A stretch of DNA of 64,000 nucleotides. It comes from a bacterium (GTDB lineage Bacteria > Krumholzibacteriota > Krumholzibacteriia > JACNKJ01). The DNA lies in NCBI GenBank assembly GCA_024231955.1, contig JAAEPZ010000538.1:310001-374000 (forward strand), written 5' to 3'. The notes under the pieces are model-generated. The model made no database searches. It was not told where the DNA came from and saw only the letters and a program-made list of their open reading frames with translations. How positions within the stretch are numbered: the stretch's first letter is position 1; each line of letters begins with the position of its first letter. Of this stretch, positions 27,718 to 36,550 are shown one piece after another. A program made the position numbers and the translations under genes.

Positions 27718-27746
27718 TTGACATTCACTGGAGTAGGACCCAGATT
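27718..27746 (+). promoter_or_regulatory. Candidate sigma-70-type promoter of the hydrolase gene
   Basis: TTGACA (consensus -35) followed after 17 bp by CAGATT (3 of 6 match). The predicted start of transcription is about 45 bp before the ATG at 27797. It lies in the divergent gap facing the lipoprotein gene. Confidence 0.5.
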
Positions 27747-27796
27747 GCTGCGCAACCGTTATGGTTTCTACCGCAACACGAGGTTTGGGAGGCAGC

Positions 27797-28432
27797 ATGA
27801 TATTCGAGCAGATCAAAACCGGCGGCGATCGCAACTTCGCCTATCTCGTGGCGGATGAGGTCTCCAAAGAGGCGGCCGTCATCGACCCCTCCTTCCGGCC
27901 CGACCGGCTGCTGGCCCGCGCGGCCGAACTGGGTCTGACGATCAGGTATGTCATCAATACCCACGGTCACGGCGATCACAGCAACGGCAACGGTCGCATG
28001 CTGGCCGGTACCCAGGCTACCCTGGTGGGGCACAGCGTGCCGTCGCCGGGCCTGGCCGTAAACGACGGCGACGAATTGCCGCTCGGTGAGGTGACGCTCA
28101 AGATCATCCACACGCCGGGGCATACGCCCGATTCCATCTGCATCCTGGCGGGCGACAAGCTGATGACCGGCGACACGCTGTTCGTCGGGAAGGTGGGGGG
28201 CACCGGTTTCGGCGACGACGCCCGGCAGGAGTTCCGCTCCCTGCGCGAGAAGCTGCTGACGCTGCCCGACCATATCGAGGTCTACCCCGGGCACAATGTG
28301 GGTGTCAGCCCCAGCTCGACGATCGGCGCCGAAAGGGCCGATAATCCCTTCCTGCTGCGTGACACATTCGAGTCGTTCCTCGATCTCAAGATGAACTGGG
28401 CCGAGTACAAGCTGGAGCACAAGATCCAGTAG
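27797..28432 (+). CDS. Metallo-beta-lactamase-fold hydrolase (glyoxalase II-like)
   Basis: GGGAGG lies four bases before the ATG. The 211-residue protein has the full metal motif NTHGHGDHSNGN (HxHxDH), the downstream histidine in HTPGHTPDSICI, the bridging aspartate in LMTGDTLFVG and a last histidine in VYPGHNVG. The GDTLFVGKVGGT segment is typical of the glyoxalase II/persulfide dioxygenase branch. The C-terminal alpha domain of true glyoxalase II is short or absent, so the function may be a thioesterase rather than lactoylglutathione hydrolysis. It is followed by its own terminator. Confidence 0.9.
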   Translation: MIFEQIKTGGDRNFAYLVADEVSKEAAVIDPSFRPDRLLARAAELGLTIRYVINTHGHGDHSNGNGRMLAGTQATLVGHSVPSPGLAVNDGDELPLGEVTLKIIHTPGHTPDSICILAGDKLMTGDTLFVGKVGGTGFGDDARQEFRSLREKLLTLPDHIEVYPGHNVGVSPSSTIGAERADNPFLLRDTFESFLDLKMNWAEYKLEHKIQ

Positions 28433-28461
28433 GGTCGCCTGTTCGGTTGTGATATCCTTGT

Positions 28462-28489
28462 GGCCTCTCCCGAACCGGAGGGGCCTTTG
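28462..28489 (+). terminator. Terminator after the hydrolase gene
   Basis: A 9-bp stem (GGCCTCTCC with GGAGGGGCC, one U-G pair, loop CGAACC) followed by TTTGCGTTGG. It occurs 30 bp after the stop and argues against any start of the sigma-factor gene upstream of it. Confidence 0.7.
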
Positions 28490-28624
28490 CGTTGGAACCC
28501 GGTCCGCTTCCCCGATAGCGGGAATCTTTTGGCGAAAAGGTGTAGAAACGACCTCTCATGTCACCTTCCGGCCCGGCATCCCGTATTTGGGGATGTAATC
28601 AGTTTGAACGGAGCGATCCCTACA

Positions 28625-29227
28625 TTGCAGCTGAAACGGATCCTGAACAACAAGCAACAGGCGCGTCTGCTCAAGCAGGCGAGGGCGGGGCGTGAGGACG
28701 CCTTCCGTCGCCTCTATCGCGAGCTCTACGAACCGGTGGCGCGATATTGCCGCGCCCGGCTGAACTCGCCCGAGGATGCCGAGGATCTTGTCGCCCAGGT
28801 CTTCCATAAATTCGTGCGCAATCTGGACCGTTTTGATCCCGAGCAGGGTGCCGTGCAGGCCTGGATTCTGACCCTGGCGCGCAACACGCTCATAGATCAT
28901 TTCCGTAAGTGCAAGCCGGAGCAGACTATGGCTGAGCTGCCGCAGATTCCGGCCGGATACGAGAGTGATCCCCTCAGATCTCTAATCCGGGACGAGGAGG
29001 CGTGTTTCACCCATGGTCTGCTCCGCAATTACTCGGACGATGTGCGGGAGATGTTTGCCCTGCGCTTCACGCATGACCTCAGTTATCGCGAGATTGCCCT
29101 GGTCATGGGGTTGAGTGAAGTCGCGGTCAAAAAGCGTTTCTCGCGAACGATGCGGGATCTCCGTCTCAAATTGAGTGAACGAAACAGGAGAGGAGGCGAG
29201 TCAGGTTATGCCACGCTTGAAACTTGA
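28625..29227 (+). CDS. ECF-family RNA polymerase sigma factor
   Basis: I chose the TTG at 28625, with GGAG 11 bases upstream. Longer frames run through a terminator, and another TTG at 28604 is possible. Region 2 is EDAFRRLYRELYEPVARYCRARLNSPEDAEDLVAQVFHKF, with the DAEDLVAQVF signature, then WILTLARNTLIDHFRK. Region 4 is FALRFTHDLSYREIALVMGLSEVAVKKRFSR, a typical helix-turn-helix. The roughly 200-residue length fits the ECF class without extra domains. The next gene overlaps its end by 20 bp and encodes a membrane protein, as anti-sigma genes often do. Confidence 0.85.
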   Translation: MQLKRILNNKQQARLLKQARAGREDAFRRLYRELYEPVARYCRARLNSPEDAEDLVAQVFHKFVRNLDRFDPEQGAVQAWILTLARNTLIDHFRKCKPEQTMAELPQIPAGYESDPLRSLIRDEEACFTHGLLRNYSDDVREMFALRFTHDLSYREIALVMGLSEVAVKKRFSRTMRDLRLKLSERNRRGGESGYATLET

Positions 29228-30083
29228 GAAGATTCTCAGAGCTCTTCATATGAATCGGCGACCGACGCGGGTGGAACATCGGCGTGAACTGGAATCTGAA
29301 CTCCTCGATCTTTACCGCACTCAATATCCCCCCCGACGGAGGTGGTTCATGCTCTTCAATTCGCACAGCCGGCCTATCCGGCTCTCGCTGGCGACGCTGG
29401 TCCTGCTGATTGTCGGTATCGGCGCCTGTCAGTTGCCCACGCAATACAGCACCGAGATCGGCCAACAGATCAATTTCTCCCTGGCGGCCAACAACAATTC
29501 GGTTGAGACGATCAAGAATCTGTTCGGCCAGATCGGCAAGATCGTCAGCTTCCTCGAGACCATGCCCGGTGTTGATGATGTCAGCATCAACATCAATCAA
29601 CCCAGCGACGATGGTGTCGCCGGTATCGATGTGGTGGCCTGGGGGAGCGGTCTCTCGGCGGATGATCTCGCCAACTCGCTGCAGAGTGAATTCCCGGTTC
29701 TCGCCCAGGCCGATGTGCGGGGACAGGGTGTTGGCGGTACGGTCAAGGGGACGGTCAAGGACCGCCTTTTGCACGATTGCCTGAAGCTGCAGATCAATAC
29801 GAGCTCCCTTGAGGATATGCGCGTCGATATCGAGAAGCAGCTTGAGGAGCAGGGTTTCGTCGGCGAGGTTTCGGTCAGCTCGGTTCATGACGCGATCACG
29901 ATCACCATGGAATATGTGAGCATCTCCGCCGAGGAGGGCGACACCAATCTGAGCGTCATGGTCTACATGACCGAGGATTCCCTGGGGCAGGACCTTGAAC
30001 AGATGATGAAAGAGGGCACTCTCGATATCGAGGAGGGGGAAACCATATGCATAGAGTACATCTCCTCCGGGGATGACAACTAG
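29208..30083 (+). CDS. Membrane-anchored partner of the ECF sigma factor (possible anti-sigma)
   Basis: The start ATG at 29208 lies inside the sigma gene, 11 bases after AGGAGG, so translation is probably coupled. About 45 N-terminal residues are cytoplasmic and basic (KILRALHMNRRPTRVEHRRE), then one membrane helix (RLSLATLVLLIVGIGACQL). The rest (about 220 residues) lies outside the membrane and shows two similar halves with alternating DVV/VSV strands (VDDVSININQPSDDGVAGID, GEVSVSSVHDAITITMEYVS). No zinc-finger anti-sigma motif (HxxxCxxC) is present. An anti-sigma or stress-sensor role follows only from gene order and topology. Confidence 0.7.
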   Translation: MPRLKLEKILRALHMNRRPTRVEHRRELESELLDLYRTQYPPRRRWFMLFNSHSRPIRLSLATLVLLIVGIGACQLPTQYSTEIGQQINFSLAANNNSVETIKNLFGQIGKIVSFLETMPGVDDVSININQPSDDGVAGIDVVAWGSGLSADDLANSLQSEFPVLAQADVRGQGVGGTVKGTVKDRLLHDCLKLQINTSSLEDMRVDIEKQLEEQGFVGEVSVSSVHDAITITMEYVSISAEEGDTNLSVMVYMTEDSLGQDLEQMMKEGTLDIEEGETICIEYISSGDDN

Positions 30084-30386
30084 GTATCCTCAACTCACGC
30101 AACACATTCCGAAGCCCCACCTCTGTCGGAGAGGTGGGGTTTGTCCGTTGCGGGGAACATTTGCACCGGGAGACAGGTAGGGGGGATCATCTGACGATAT
30201 GCAGAATGGCGTACGTTTTGCTGCTTTCCGGAGAAGAAATGAGTCTGAACACAGCTAAGCCCTTGTCTTTCCGAGCCCTTGCATCCATATTTGTACTGAT
30301 TCCGGTCATTCCCGGTTTGACCGGGGGCTCACTGAGACGGGAACACCACCACACCTTGCTTGGCGGTCGCCACACGGACAGGCAAA
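30084..30386. other. Intergenic region with terminator and weak small ORF
   Basis: Contains the strong terminator at 30115-30143. A 53-codon frame from ATG 30239 (GGAG five bases upstream) encodes a hydrophobic stretch (ALASIFVLIPVIPGLTGG) but overlaps the start of the next gene; I do not annotate it as a gene. No other signal seen. Confidence 0.4.
30115..30143 (+). terminator. Terminator of the sigma/partner operon
   Basis: A perfect 10-bp stem, CCCCACCTCT with AGAGGTGGGG, loop GTCGG, followed by TTTG. It lies 32 bp after the stop. Confidence 0.88.
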
Positions 30387-32210
30387 ATGAAACACGATGA
30401 TAAAGTGACTGATGCAGAAAATCGCGTGAAGTCACCTCACAGTTTTCACATCCCCGTTATGGGTACCGGATTCTCGGTGGACATGCCCCTCAAAGTGGGC
30501 AGATTCGGGATATCTTCGGTGATCTCCATCGGCGACGATATGCTCCTTGAGAAGATGCGCCGTTTCCACGCCGAAAAGGCCGGGGTGCCCTTCGAGCCGA
30601 TTGCGGCCAATGAAAAAGATTCCCGCTGTCGACGGATCACGGCTTACCTTGATCTCGTCCACGATCTGTTGGCCCGGCAGGTGAAAAGGCTGCAGGAGAT
30701 GCCCTTCACCGAGGAGAGTGAGATCACCCGCTACTTCAGAATGTTGCCCGACTCCTCACGTCTCAAACGGCGTTACCTGGAGATGGTGAACACCGACGAT
30801 CCTGGAGAGAAATCGGAGCTGCAGGATGAACTGCGCATCCAGGCCGTGCCGGGTGAGATAGACGTCAACATTATGACCAAGGTTGATCCCGACAGGTATG
30901 AGGATGGCCAACAGGTCGACCCCAAATTCGGTCTGGCGCTCTCATCTTTCCGCGGTTTCGCCAAGAGCAAGCTCAATTCGAAACTGGTGCTCTCGGCGGG
31001 TTTGAATCGTCGTCTGTTCAACTACATTCCGAACTACAAGGATTTCCTGCCCAACAACACCGGCGAGCTGCACAAGAAGATCGTTCTGAAGGTGAGCGAT
31101 TTTCGCTCCGCCCTGATTCAGGCGCGCTATCTGGCCAAGCGTGGCTTGTGGGTGTCCGAGTTCCGCATTGAATCGGGGTTGAACTGCGGCGGCCACGCTT
31201 TCGGCGCCAAGGGGCAGTTGCTCGGGACGATTCTGGATGAGTTCCGTCTGAAGCGGCAGGAGATGACCGAAAAGCTGCAGGGGATTTTCGACAAGACCCA
31301 GAAGAATTGCAACGATGCCCTGAAGGCGATACTGCCGCGTTTCCGGGTGACGGTGCAGGGCGGAATCGGTACCGCCGAAGAGGATCGTCAGCTCCAGGAG
31401 CATTTCCAGGTGGATGGCACGGGTTGGGGCACCCCCTTCATGCTCGTGCCCGAGGTCACCAATATCGACGAGGCGAGTCTGCAGAAGCTGGTGGAGGCCG
31501 AGGAGGACGACGTCCAGCTGTCGGCAAACTCTCCGTTGGGCTTGCCGTTCTGGAGCCTGAAGACTTCGGCCAGCGAATGGATGCGTCGCCTGCGGATTCG
31601 TCAGGGCAAACCGGGCAGCGCCTGCCCCAAGGGGTTGCTCTGTCTGAACAAGGAGTTCTCGGAGACCGAGATCTGCATCGCGTCCCAGAAGTACCAGGCG
31701 CAGAAGCTGGCGGAACTGGAGGCTGATGCCGACAGGACCGTCGAGCAGAAGAGTTTTCTCCGGCAGGGGATTCTGGACAAGACCTGTCTCTGCCGCGATC
31801 TGGCCAGCAGCGCCACCGGGCCCTATGACCTCGAGTCGAAAACGACACCGGCGGTGTGTTGCGGTCCGAGTATCGCCAGTTTCAACAAGATCGCCAAACT
31901 CGAGGAGATGGTGGACCACATCTACGGTCGCCTCTCGCTGCTGCCCGATTCCGAGCGCTCCCACATGTTCATCAAGGAGCTTAAATTGTCGGTGGATGAA
32001 CTCAAGGGCGAGATGACGAAATACCGTCTCAAGCTCTCCGATCGCTCGCAGGAGTATTTCGATGAGTTCAAGGGCAACCTGCTCAATGGGATAGATTACT
32101 ATCGCAGCAACTGCACGACCTTCATACAGGAGGGGCGCGAGCGCTTCGAGAGGGATCTCGAAACCATCGAGGCGGAGATCCGCCGCCTGACGGTGCTGCC
32201 GACAGCCTGA
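30387..32210 (+). CDS. Cys-rich protein with a flavin TIM-barrel-like (nitronate monooxygenase-like) core
   Basis: 607 residues. The barrel-like part reads HIPVMGTGFSVDMPL (residues 20-34), GLNCGGHAFG (about 264; compare the AGGH motif of nitronate monooxygenases), VTVQGGIGTAEED (about 320; compare AGGI) and GTGWGTPFML (about 343; compare the late GTRF motif). Order and spacing suggest an FMN-binding barrel of that superfamily (inference). After residue 400 come paired cysteines, CPKGLLC, ICIAS, CLC and VCC, which could bind an iron-sulfur cluster, then an alpha-helical C-terminus (KLEEMVDHIYGRLSLLP onward). Reaction unknown. The ATG at 30387 has only a weak ACAGG; an upstream TTG start at 30360 is possible. 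Confidence 0.6.
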   Translation: MKHDDKVTDAENRVKSPHSFHIPVMGTGFSVDMPLKVGRFGISSVISIGDDMLLEKMRRFHAEKAGVPFEPIAANEKDSRCRRITAYLDLVHDLLARQVKRLQEMPFTEESEITRYFRMLPDSSRLKRRYLEMVNTDDPGEKSELQDELRIQAVPGEIDVNIMTKVDPDRYEDGQQVDPKFGLALSSFRGFAKSKLNSKLVLSAGLNRRLFNYIPNYKDFLPNNTGELHKKIVLKVSDFRSALIQARYLAKRGLWVSEFRIESGLNCGGHAFGAKGQLLGTILDEFRLKRQEMTEKLQGIFDKTQKNCNDALKAILPRFRVTVQGGIGTAEEDRQLQEHFQVDGTGWGTPFMLVPEVTNIDEASLQKLVEAEEDDVQLSANSPLGLPFWSLKTSASEWMRRLRIRQGKPGSACPKGLLCLNKEFSETEICIASQKYQAQKLAELEADADRTVEQKSFLRQGILDKTCLCRDLASSATGPYDLESKTTPAVCCGPSIASFNKIAKLEEMVDHIYGRLSLLPDSERSHMFIKELKLSVDELKGEMTKYRLKLSDRSQEYFDEFKGNLLNGIDYYRSNCTTFIQEGRERFERDLETIEAEIRRLTVLPTA

Positions 32211-32234
32211 GCCCTGGTGCTCGAGAAATGATAT

Positions 32235-32299
32235 GGCCCGTTCGCCATTTCGCCGGAAGCGGTTTAACGACTGTTCGGTGAGATGACGAGCGGGCCTTT
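32235..32299 (+). terminator. Possible terminator after the barrel-like protein
   Basis: GGCCCGTTCG pairs with CGAGCGGGCC (10 bp, one U-G) across a 42-base loop and is followed by TTTCGC. The large loop makes it less certain. Confidence 0.45.
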
Positions 32300-32467
32300 C
32301 GCTTGGACGCAGTCGGTGGGACGGATGGTTGCAAAATAGACATAAACGAGATCGGGTGATATACTGACCGGACATTGATGTGGGTTCCGGTCGCCGAGCT
32401 TCCGGAGACCATGAGGACATTGTCTGCAGATCGTCAAAAGTGAATCCGTGCCAGGGAGGTAATCAAG

Positions 32468-34462
32468 ATGGCCGCCCCCGCCCAGCGATCCGAACCGTCG
32501 GTCTCCATCAACCCATTCAGTTGCAGCGATCAGGAATCCCCTGAAGATTATCTCGGCTTCAAACCATATTCGGAAGCCCTTGCCGATTTTCTGCTCCATC
32601 CCGATACCAAGGGTCCGCTGACCATCTCCGTTGAGGGGGAATGGGGGAGCGGCAAGACCTCCTTCATGTCCCAGCTCGCAGCCGAACTGAAGCGGCGGGA
32701 TGATCGACCAGCTCTTGCGGCTGGTGGCAACCCTGCGTCCCGAGTGAAGACCATCTGGTTCAGCCCCTGGCGACACGAGAACGAGGAGTCGTTGTGGGCG
32801 GCCTTCGCGGTCCACTTCGCTCAGGAGATCCGCAAGGGCAATCCCTGGCGACGCTTCCGGGGTGATGTCAGGCTGCGCCTCAAGCGATTGCGCTGGGACC
32901 ATCATCGACTGGAGCTCTTCAAGGTTCTGATCGACTGGCTGCTGATCGCGGTGCTCGGCGTGGCCACGATTCGCTACGGTCTGAATAACGGATTCATCCC
33001 CATCCTCAATCTGCTCACCGGTGACTTGAGTACCGGGATCCCGGAGAAGCTGACCGCCGGCGGCGGCCTGTTGCTTGCCGTGGTTCTTGCGGCGAGGAAG
33101 TTGCTCAACCTGCAGGGCGGACCGCTGAGTCATGATCTGAAGCGTTTCCTCGACGCTCCCAACTATCAGGAGAGGATCTCGTTTATTGAGCGCTTCCACG
33201 CCGATTTCGAGCGAGTCGTCAAATCCTATGCCGGGGAGCGTCGGGTCGTCGTGTTCATCGATGATCTCGACCGCTGTGAGGTGCCCAAGGCGGCCGATCT
33301 GATGAAGGCGATCAATCAGCTGACATCGACCTCGGCGCAGATCTTCTTCGTGATCGGTATGGATCGGGAGAAGGTCGCGGCGGGCCTGGCTGAGAAATTC
33401 AAGGATCTCCTCCCCTATCTGACGATCGAGGAGGGCTCCCATCCCAAGGGTGAAAGTGAGGGTATGGAGATCGGCAAGGCCCGTCGCGGCATGCGATTCG
33501 GCTACACCTACATCGAGAAATTCGTACAGGTGCCGTTCCACTTGCCGAGGCCGGGCGCCGGCGGGATCGGCGAATATCTGGAACAGCTGGCGAAAACACC
33601 TGCGGAGCGGGAGGCGGAGGCGAGGAGCAGGGGGACGGGCGACATGAGGGATCACGCCGACGAAAAGCGCGTCGCGGAGGCATCTCTCCGACTCGGCAAT
33701 GATTCGGCGGAGTTGCTGGAGATTGCCGTGAGCCTGGCGCCTCATCTCGACCACAATCCCCGCCGGGTGAAACAGTTCATCAATCTGCTCCGTGTGCGGG
33801 GTTTGATCGCGGCACGCACCGGTCTGCTCGATACTGCGGGGAGCGATATCTCAACCAAACCCCTGACTATCGAGCAACTTGCCAAGTTCATCGTGATCTC
33901 GATGAAATTCCCCCTGTTCATCATCGACCTCAGCGCACACCCTCGATTGCTGTTGCTGCTTCAGGACGATCCCGACATCCCGAGTGGATCCGAAAAGGAG
34001 TTCGATAATGCGGTGCTGGCTAACGAGGGGATAAGCCGGGCCATCATTGAGAACTGGAGTGGTAATCGCTCGTTGATCAGTCTTATCAACCATGGGCTTG
34101 TCGGTAAGCATGGGAGGTCGGAACCAGACCTCAGGGAGTCGTGGGGATTCAAACATGTCAATATGGAGCGGCTGTTCATTATCGCTCCACTCTCACATTC
34201 GCTTGGGGCTGTCGTATCCGATGATTCCAGGGATGATGTTTCGACCGAACCCGAAACCGAACAGCCGGATTCCGCCGACAAAGCGGCCAAGGGGGGAGCA
34301 CGCAAAAAGAGGACGGTCAAAAAGAGTGCTCCCAAAAGGGAGAAATCCGAAATGGGGGATCTTACCGATTCAAGCAGCAGTGAGATGGAGCAGTCGGTAT
34401 CCGGACAATACGCGGCCTTTTCATCCGAGGAGGAGGCCAGCGAAGAGCCGGTTGACATGTGA
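32468..34462 (+). CDS. KAP-family P-loop NTPase
   Basis: 664 residues; GGAGG lies eight bases before the ATG. Walker A is GEWGSGKTSFM (about residue 57), followed by the KAP signature IWFSPWRHENEESLW, and Walker B is VVFIDDLDRC (about residue 260). Two membrane segments are inserted between them (about residues 156-176, KVLIDWLLIAVLGVATIRY, and about 198-215, GGGLLLAVVLAARKLL), the usual KAP arrangement that places the ATPase under the membrane. HNPRRVKQFINLLRV is the sensor-like C-terminal box. The last 80 residues are low-complexity, rich in K and E (AKGGARKKRTVKKSAPKREK). Some KAP proteins act in phage exclusion; nothing here proves that role. Confidence 0.9.
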   Translation: MAAPAQRSEPSVSINPFSCSDQESPEDYLGFKPYSEALADFLLHPDTKGPLTISVEGEWGSGKTSFMSQLAAELKRRDDRPALAAGGNPASRVKTIWFSPWRHENEESLWAAFAVHFAQEIRKGNPWRRFRGDVRLRLKRLRWDHHRLELFKVLIDWLLIAVLGVATIRYGLNNGFIPILNLLTGDLSTGIPEKLTAGGGLLLAVVLAARKLLNLQGGPLSHDLKRFLDAPNYQERISFIERFHADFERVVKSYAGERRVVVFIDDLDRCEVPKAADLMKAINQLTSTSAQIFFVIGMDREKVAAGLAEKFKDLLPYLTIEEGSHPKGESEGMEIGKARRGMRFGYTYIEKFVQVPFHLPRPGAGGIGEYLEQLAKTPAEREAEARSRGTGDMRDHADEKRVAEASLRLGNDSAELLEIAVSLAPHLDHNPRRVKQFINLLRVRGLIAARTGLLDTAGSDISTKPLTIEQLAKFIVISMKFPLFIIDLSAHPRLLLLLQDDPDIPSGSEKEFDNAVLANEGISRAIIENWSGNRSLISLINHGLVGKHGRSEPDLRESWGFKHVNMERLFIIAPLSHSLGAVVSDDSRDDVSTEPETEQPDSADKAAKGGARKKRTVKKSAPKREKSEMGDLTDSSSSEMEQSVSGQYAAFSSEEEASEEPVDM

Positions 34463-34519
34463 TCCATGGCTGCAATTGCTCGGACGACCGTCAATCGTGT
34501 GTCATCACGAGATTCGATA

Positions 34520-34528
34520 TGGTAGAAT
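34520..34528 (+). promoter_or_regulatory. Extended -10 (TGGTAGAAT) upstream of the deiminase gene
   Basis: TG-n-TAGAAT, an extended -10 element, 39 bp before the ATG. No clear -35 is present, which extended -10 promoters can tolerate. Confidence 0.4.
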
Positions 34529-34567
34529 CCTCACATGGTTGATCGGAAGTCCCAAAGGAGCATCCCC

Positions 34568-36298
34568 ATGCGTCTCCCCCTTTTATGCCTCGCCCTTATC
34601 CTGACTGTCGGTGCGGCGGTTGCCGCCGATGACAATGCCGTTCCCCGTGAACGGTTGCACCTGCCCCCCTCCGATATCGATGAAGCGCCTGCGGGCGATC
34701 GTCTCGATCGCTCTCCGCCATTGGGGGTTGAGATCGTCAACCCCGCCGAGTTCTGCCGCGCCGAGGCGATGATCATCTACTGGACGAATTGGCACTCGCG
34801 GGAGCTCTGCGACATGTGTGTCGCGGTGGCGGATGATCACAATGTGATCGTCTGCGTCTCCAGTGAAAGCCAGCAGGTCCAGGCCAATAACGCCTTCGCC
34901 ACGGCCGGGGTCAATCTGGCGAACATCGAATACTTCCAGACGACCGACGGCAGCGTCTGGATTCGGGACTACGGCCCGTTCTGCATCTACGAGGATGGCG
35001 CTCTGGCGATCTCCGACTTCTGCTACGGCGGCAGCATAAGCGATGGCGTCGACGCCATCCCCGTCTACCTGGCCCAGGATCGCGGTCTGGATTGGTATCG
35101 CTCTCCGGTGACCCATCATGGGGGCAATCACATCACCGACGGCAACGGTCTCGGGTTCTTCTCCACCAACCTGACCAACCTCAACAGTGATTACGATTGG
35201 CCGGAATTGACCCGGGAGATGAACGATTACCTGGGGCTCGATTCGCTTGTCGTCTTCGATACCCTGGCGGGGGACCTGACGGGCCACTGCGACATGTACG
35301 TCAAGATGCTCAACGACACCCTGTTCATCGTCGGCGAGTATGCGGAACCCGGCGATGCCGTGGGCAACGACTACGATTACCTCAACTGGTTGGCGACGGA
35401 TCTCGACGGCCGCCGGAATCTCGACGGTCGCGATTTCGAAGTCGTGCGCATCCCCATGAATCCGATCTACTCCACCAGTTTCCCGATCAATCGCTCCTAC
35501 ACCAACTCGCTGATTCTAAACGACAAGGTGCTGGTGCCCATCTACAATACGGAGCTGGATGCTCCCGCGCTGCAGATCTATGCCGACTGCATGCCGGGCT
35601 ACGAGATCATCGGCATCGATTCCGAGGCCGTGATCGAATATCTGGGCGCGATTCACTGCATCACCAACACGCTGCATCACGAGAATCCCCTGGTATTCCT
35701 GCATGAGGCGTTGGCCTCGACCGCAGAGGGGACCGCTCCGGTCGTGAGCTGCCGCCTCAACCCCCGTTTCGCCGACAGGGAGGTGGATCTGTTCATCCGC
35801 ACCGCCCCGGGCGGTCCGTTCACGACGATCCCGGCGGAGTTCGTTCAGGGTGTCTGGCATGCGCAGATGCCGAGTGTGTACCTAGATTTCGACTACTACT
35901 TCGAGGCGCGAGTGACTACCGACGCGGGGGAGATGATGACCAGACTGCCGGCAACGGCTCCCCTGGACTACTTCACCGTTGCGGTCGAGGACATGACTGG
36001 GCTCGCGGAGGTCACCGCCCCGGCGCGCCCTCTGACCGCTTGGCCGAATCCCTGCAATCCGACGGTGACGATAGGCTTCTCGCTGGCGCATGAATCCGCG
36101 GCGACACTCTGTATCTACGACGTCATGGGGCGCAGGCGGGCTACGTTGCTCGACGCTCCATCCCTTCCCGCCGGCAGACGCGAGGTCCGCTGGAGCGGCG
36201 ACGACGACAACGGCGGTGCGCTGCCCAGCGGCGTCTACCTGGCGCGTCTGGAGGCTGGCGGGCGTGTGGAGCAGCAGCGGATCGTGCTGCTGAAGTAA
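34568..36298 (+). CDS. Secreted arginine/agmatine deiminase-family enzyme with sorting domain
   Basis: The ATG at 34568 follows GGAG at seven bases and opens a signal peptide (LPLLCLALILTVGAAVA). Residues about 55-400 are a peptidyl-arginine/agmatine deiminase (GME fold): DGSVWIRDYGPF near residue 130, HHGGNHITDG near 180, GHCDMYVKM near 238 and catalytic cysteine AIHCITNTLHH near 363. These give the R/D, H-x-D and Cys of the family. A beta domain (TAPVVSCRLNP) and a sorting domain (WPNPCNPTVTIGFSL, WSGDDDNGGALPSGVYLARL, QRIVLLK) follow. Export with a T9SS-type tail resembles the peptidylarginine deiminase of Porphyromonas gingivalis, so protein-bound arginine is a possible substrate (inference). 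Confidence 0.88.
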   Translation: MRLPLLCLALILTVGAAVAADDNAVPRERLHLPPSDIDEAPAGDRLDRSPPLGVEIVNPAEFCRAEAMIIYWTNWHSRELCDMCVAVADDHNVIVCVSSESQQVQANNAFATAGVNLANIEYFQTTDGSVWIRDYGPFCIYEDGALAISDFCYGGSISDGVDAIPVYLAQDRGLDWYRSPVTHHGGNHITDGNGLGFFSTNLTNLNSDYDWPELTREMNDYLGLDSLVVFDTLAGDLTGHCDMYVKMLNDTLFIVGEYAEPGDAVGNDYDYLNWLATDLDGRRNLDGRDFEVVRIPMNPIYSTSFPINRSYTNSLILNDKVLVPIYNTELDAPALQIYADCMPGYEIIGIDSEAVIEYLGAIHCITNTLHHENPLVFLHEALASTAEGTAPVVSCRLNPRFADREVDLFIRTAPGGPFTTIPAEFVQGVWHAQMPSVYLDFDYYFEARVTTDAGEMMTRLPATAPLDYFTVAVEDMTGLAEVTAPARPLTAWPNPCNPTVTIGFSLAHESAATLCIYDVMGRRRATLLDAPSLPAGRREVRWSGDDDNGGALPSGVYLARLEAGGRVEQQRIVLLK

Positions 36299-36334
36299 AA
36301 GGCGGAGATGGTCTTATCCACGTCTAAATCATCC

Positions 36335-36366
36335 GGGCCGGATCCACGCAGGGATTCGGCCCTTTT
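36335..36366 (+). terminator. Terminator of the deiminase gene
   Basis: An 11-bp stem (GGGCCGGATCC with GGATTCGGCCC, one G-U pair, loop ACGCAG) followed by TTTT. Confidence 0.9.
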
Positions 36367-36473
36367 CGGTGTCGGTCTTTTCCGACCCGTCTCCGGGATC
36401 GGCACCCAACTCGGGTGTACGGAATTGCGGAATAATCATTGTGTTTATTGTGTTTTCAGTTAACGCAACAGTG

Positions 36474-36479
36474 TATAAT
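36474..36479 (+). promoter_or_regulatory. TATAAT -10 element upstream of the CotH gene
   Basis: A consensus TATAAT 71 bp before the start, in a clearly AT-rich stretch (36421-36480). The -35 candidates (TGTTTT at 17 bp) are weak. Confidence 0.35.
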
Positions 36480-36550
36480 CAACTCATCTTGGATGATATC
36501 GGCCAACTTCGGGTAACCGCTCAAATTCCCGGATACCTAAAAGGGTTTGG

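Noticed and set aside
30239..30400. A 53-codon frame with GGAG and a hydrophobic stretch
   Set aside because: Overlaps the next gene start and has no homology signal; retained only as a note in the gap entry.
30942..32420. A 492-codon minus-strand frame and similar long frames antisense to the KAP and lipoprotein genes
   Set aside because: Each is a mirror of a better-supported gene and has no family motifs.
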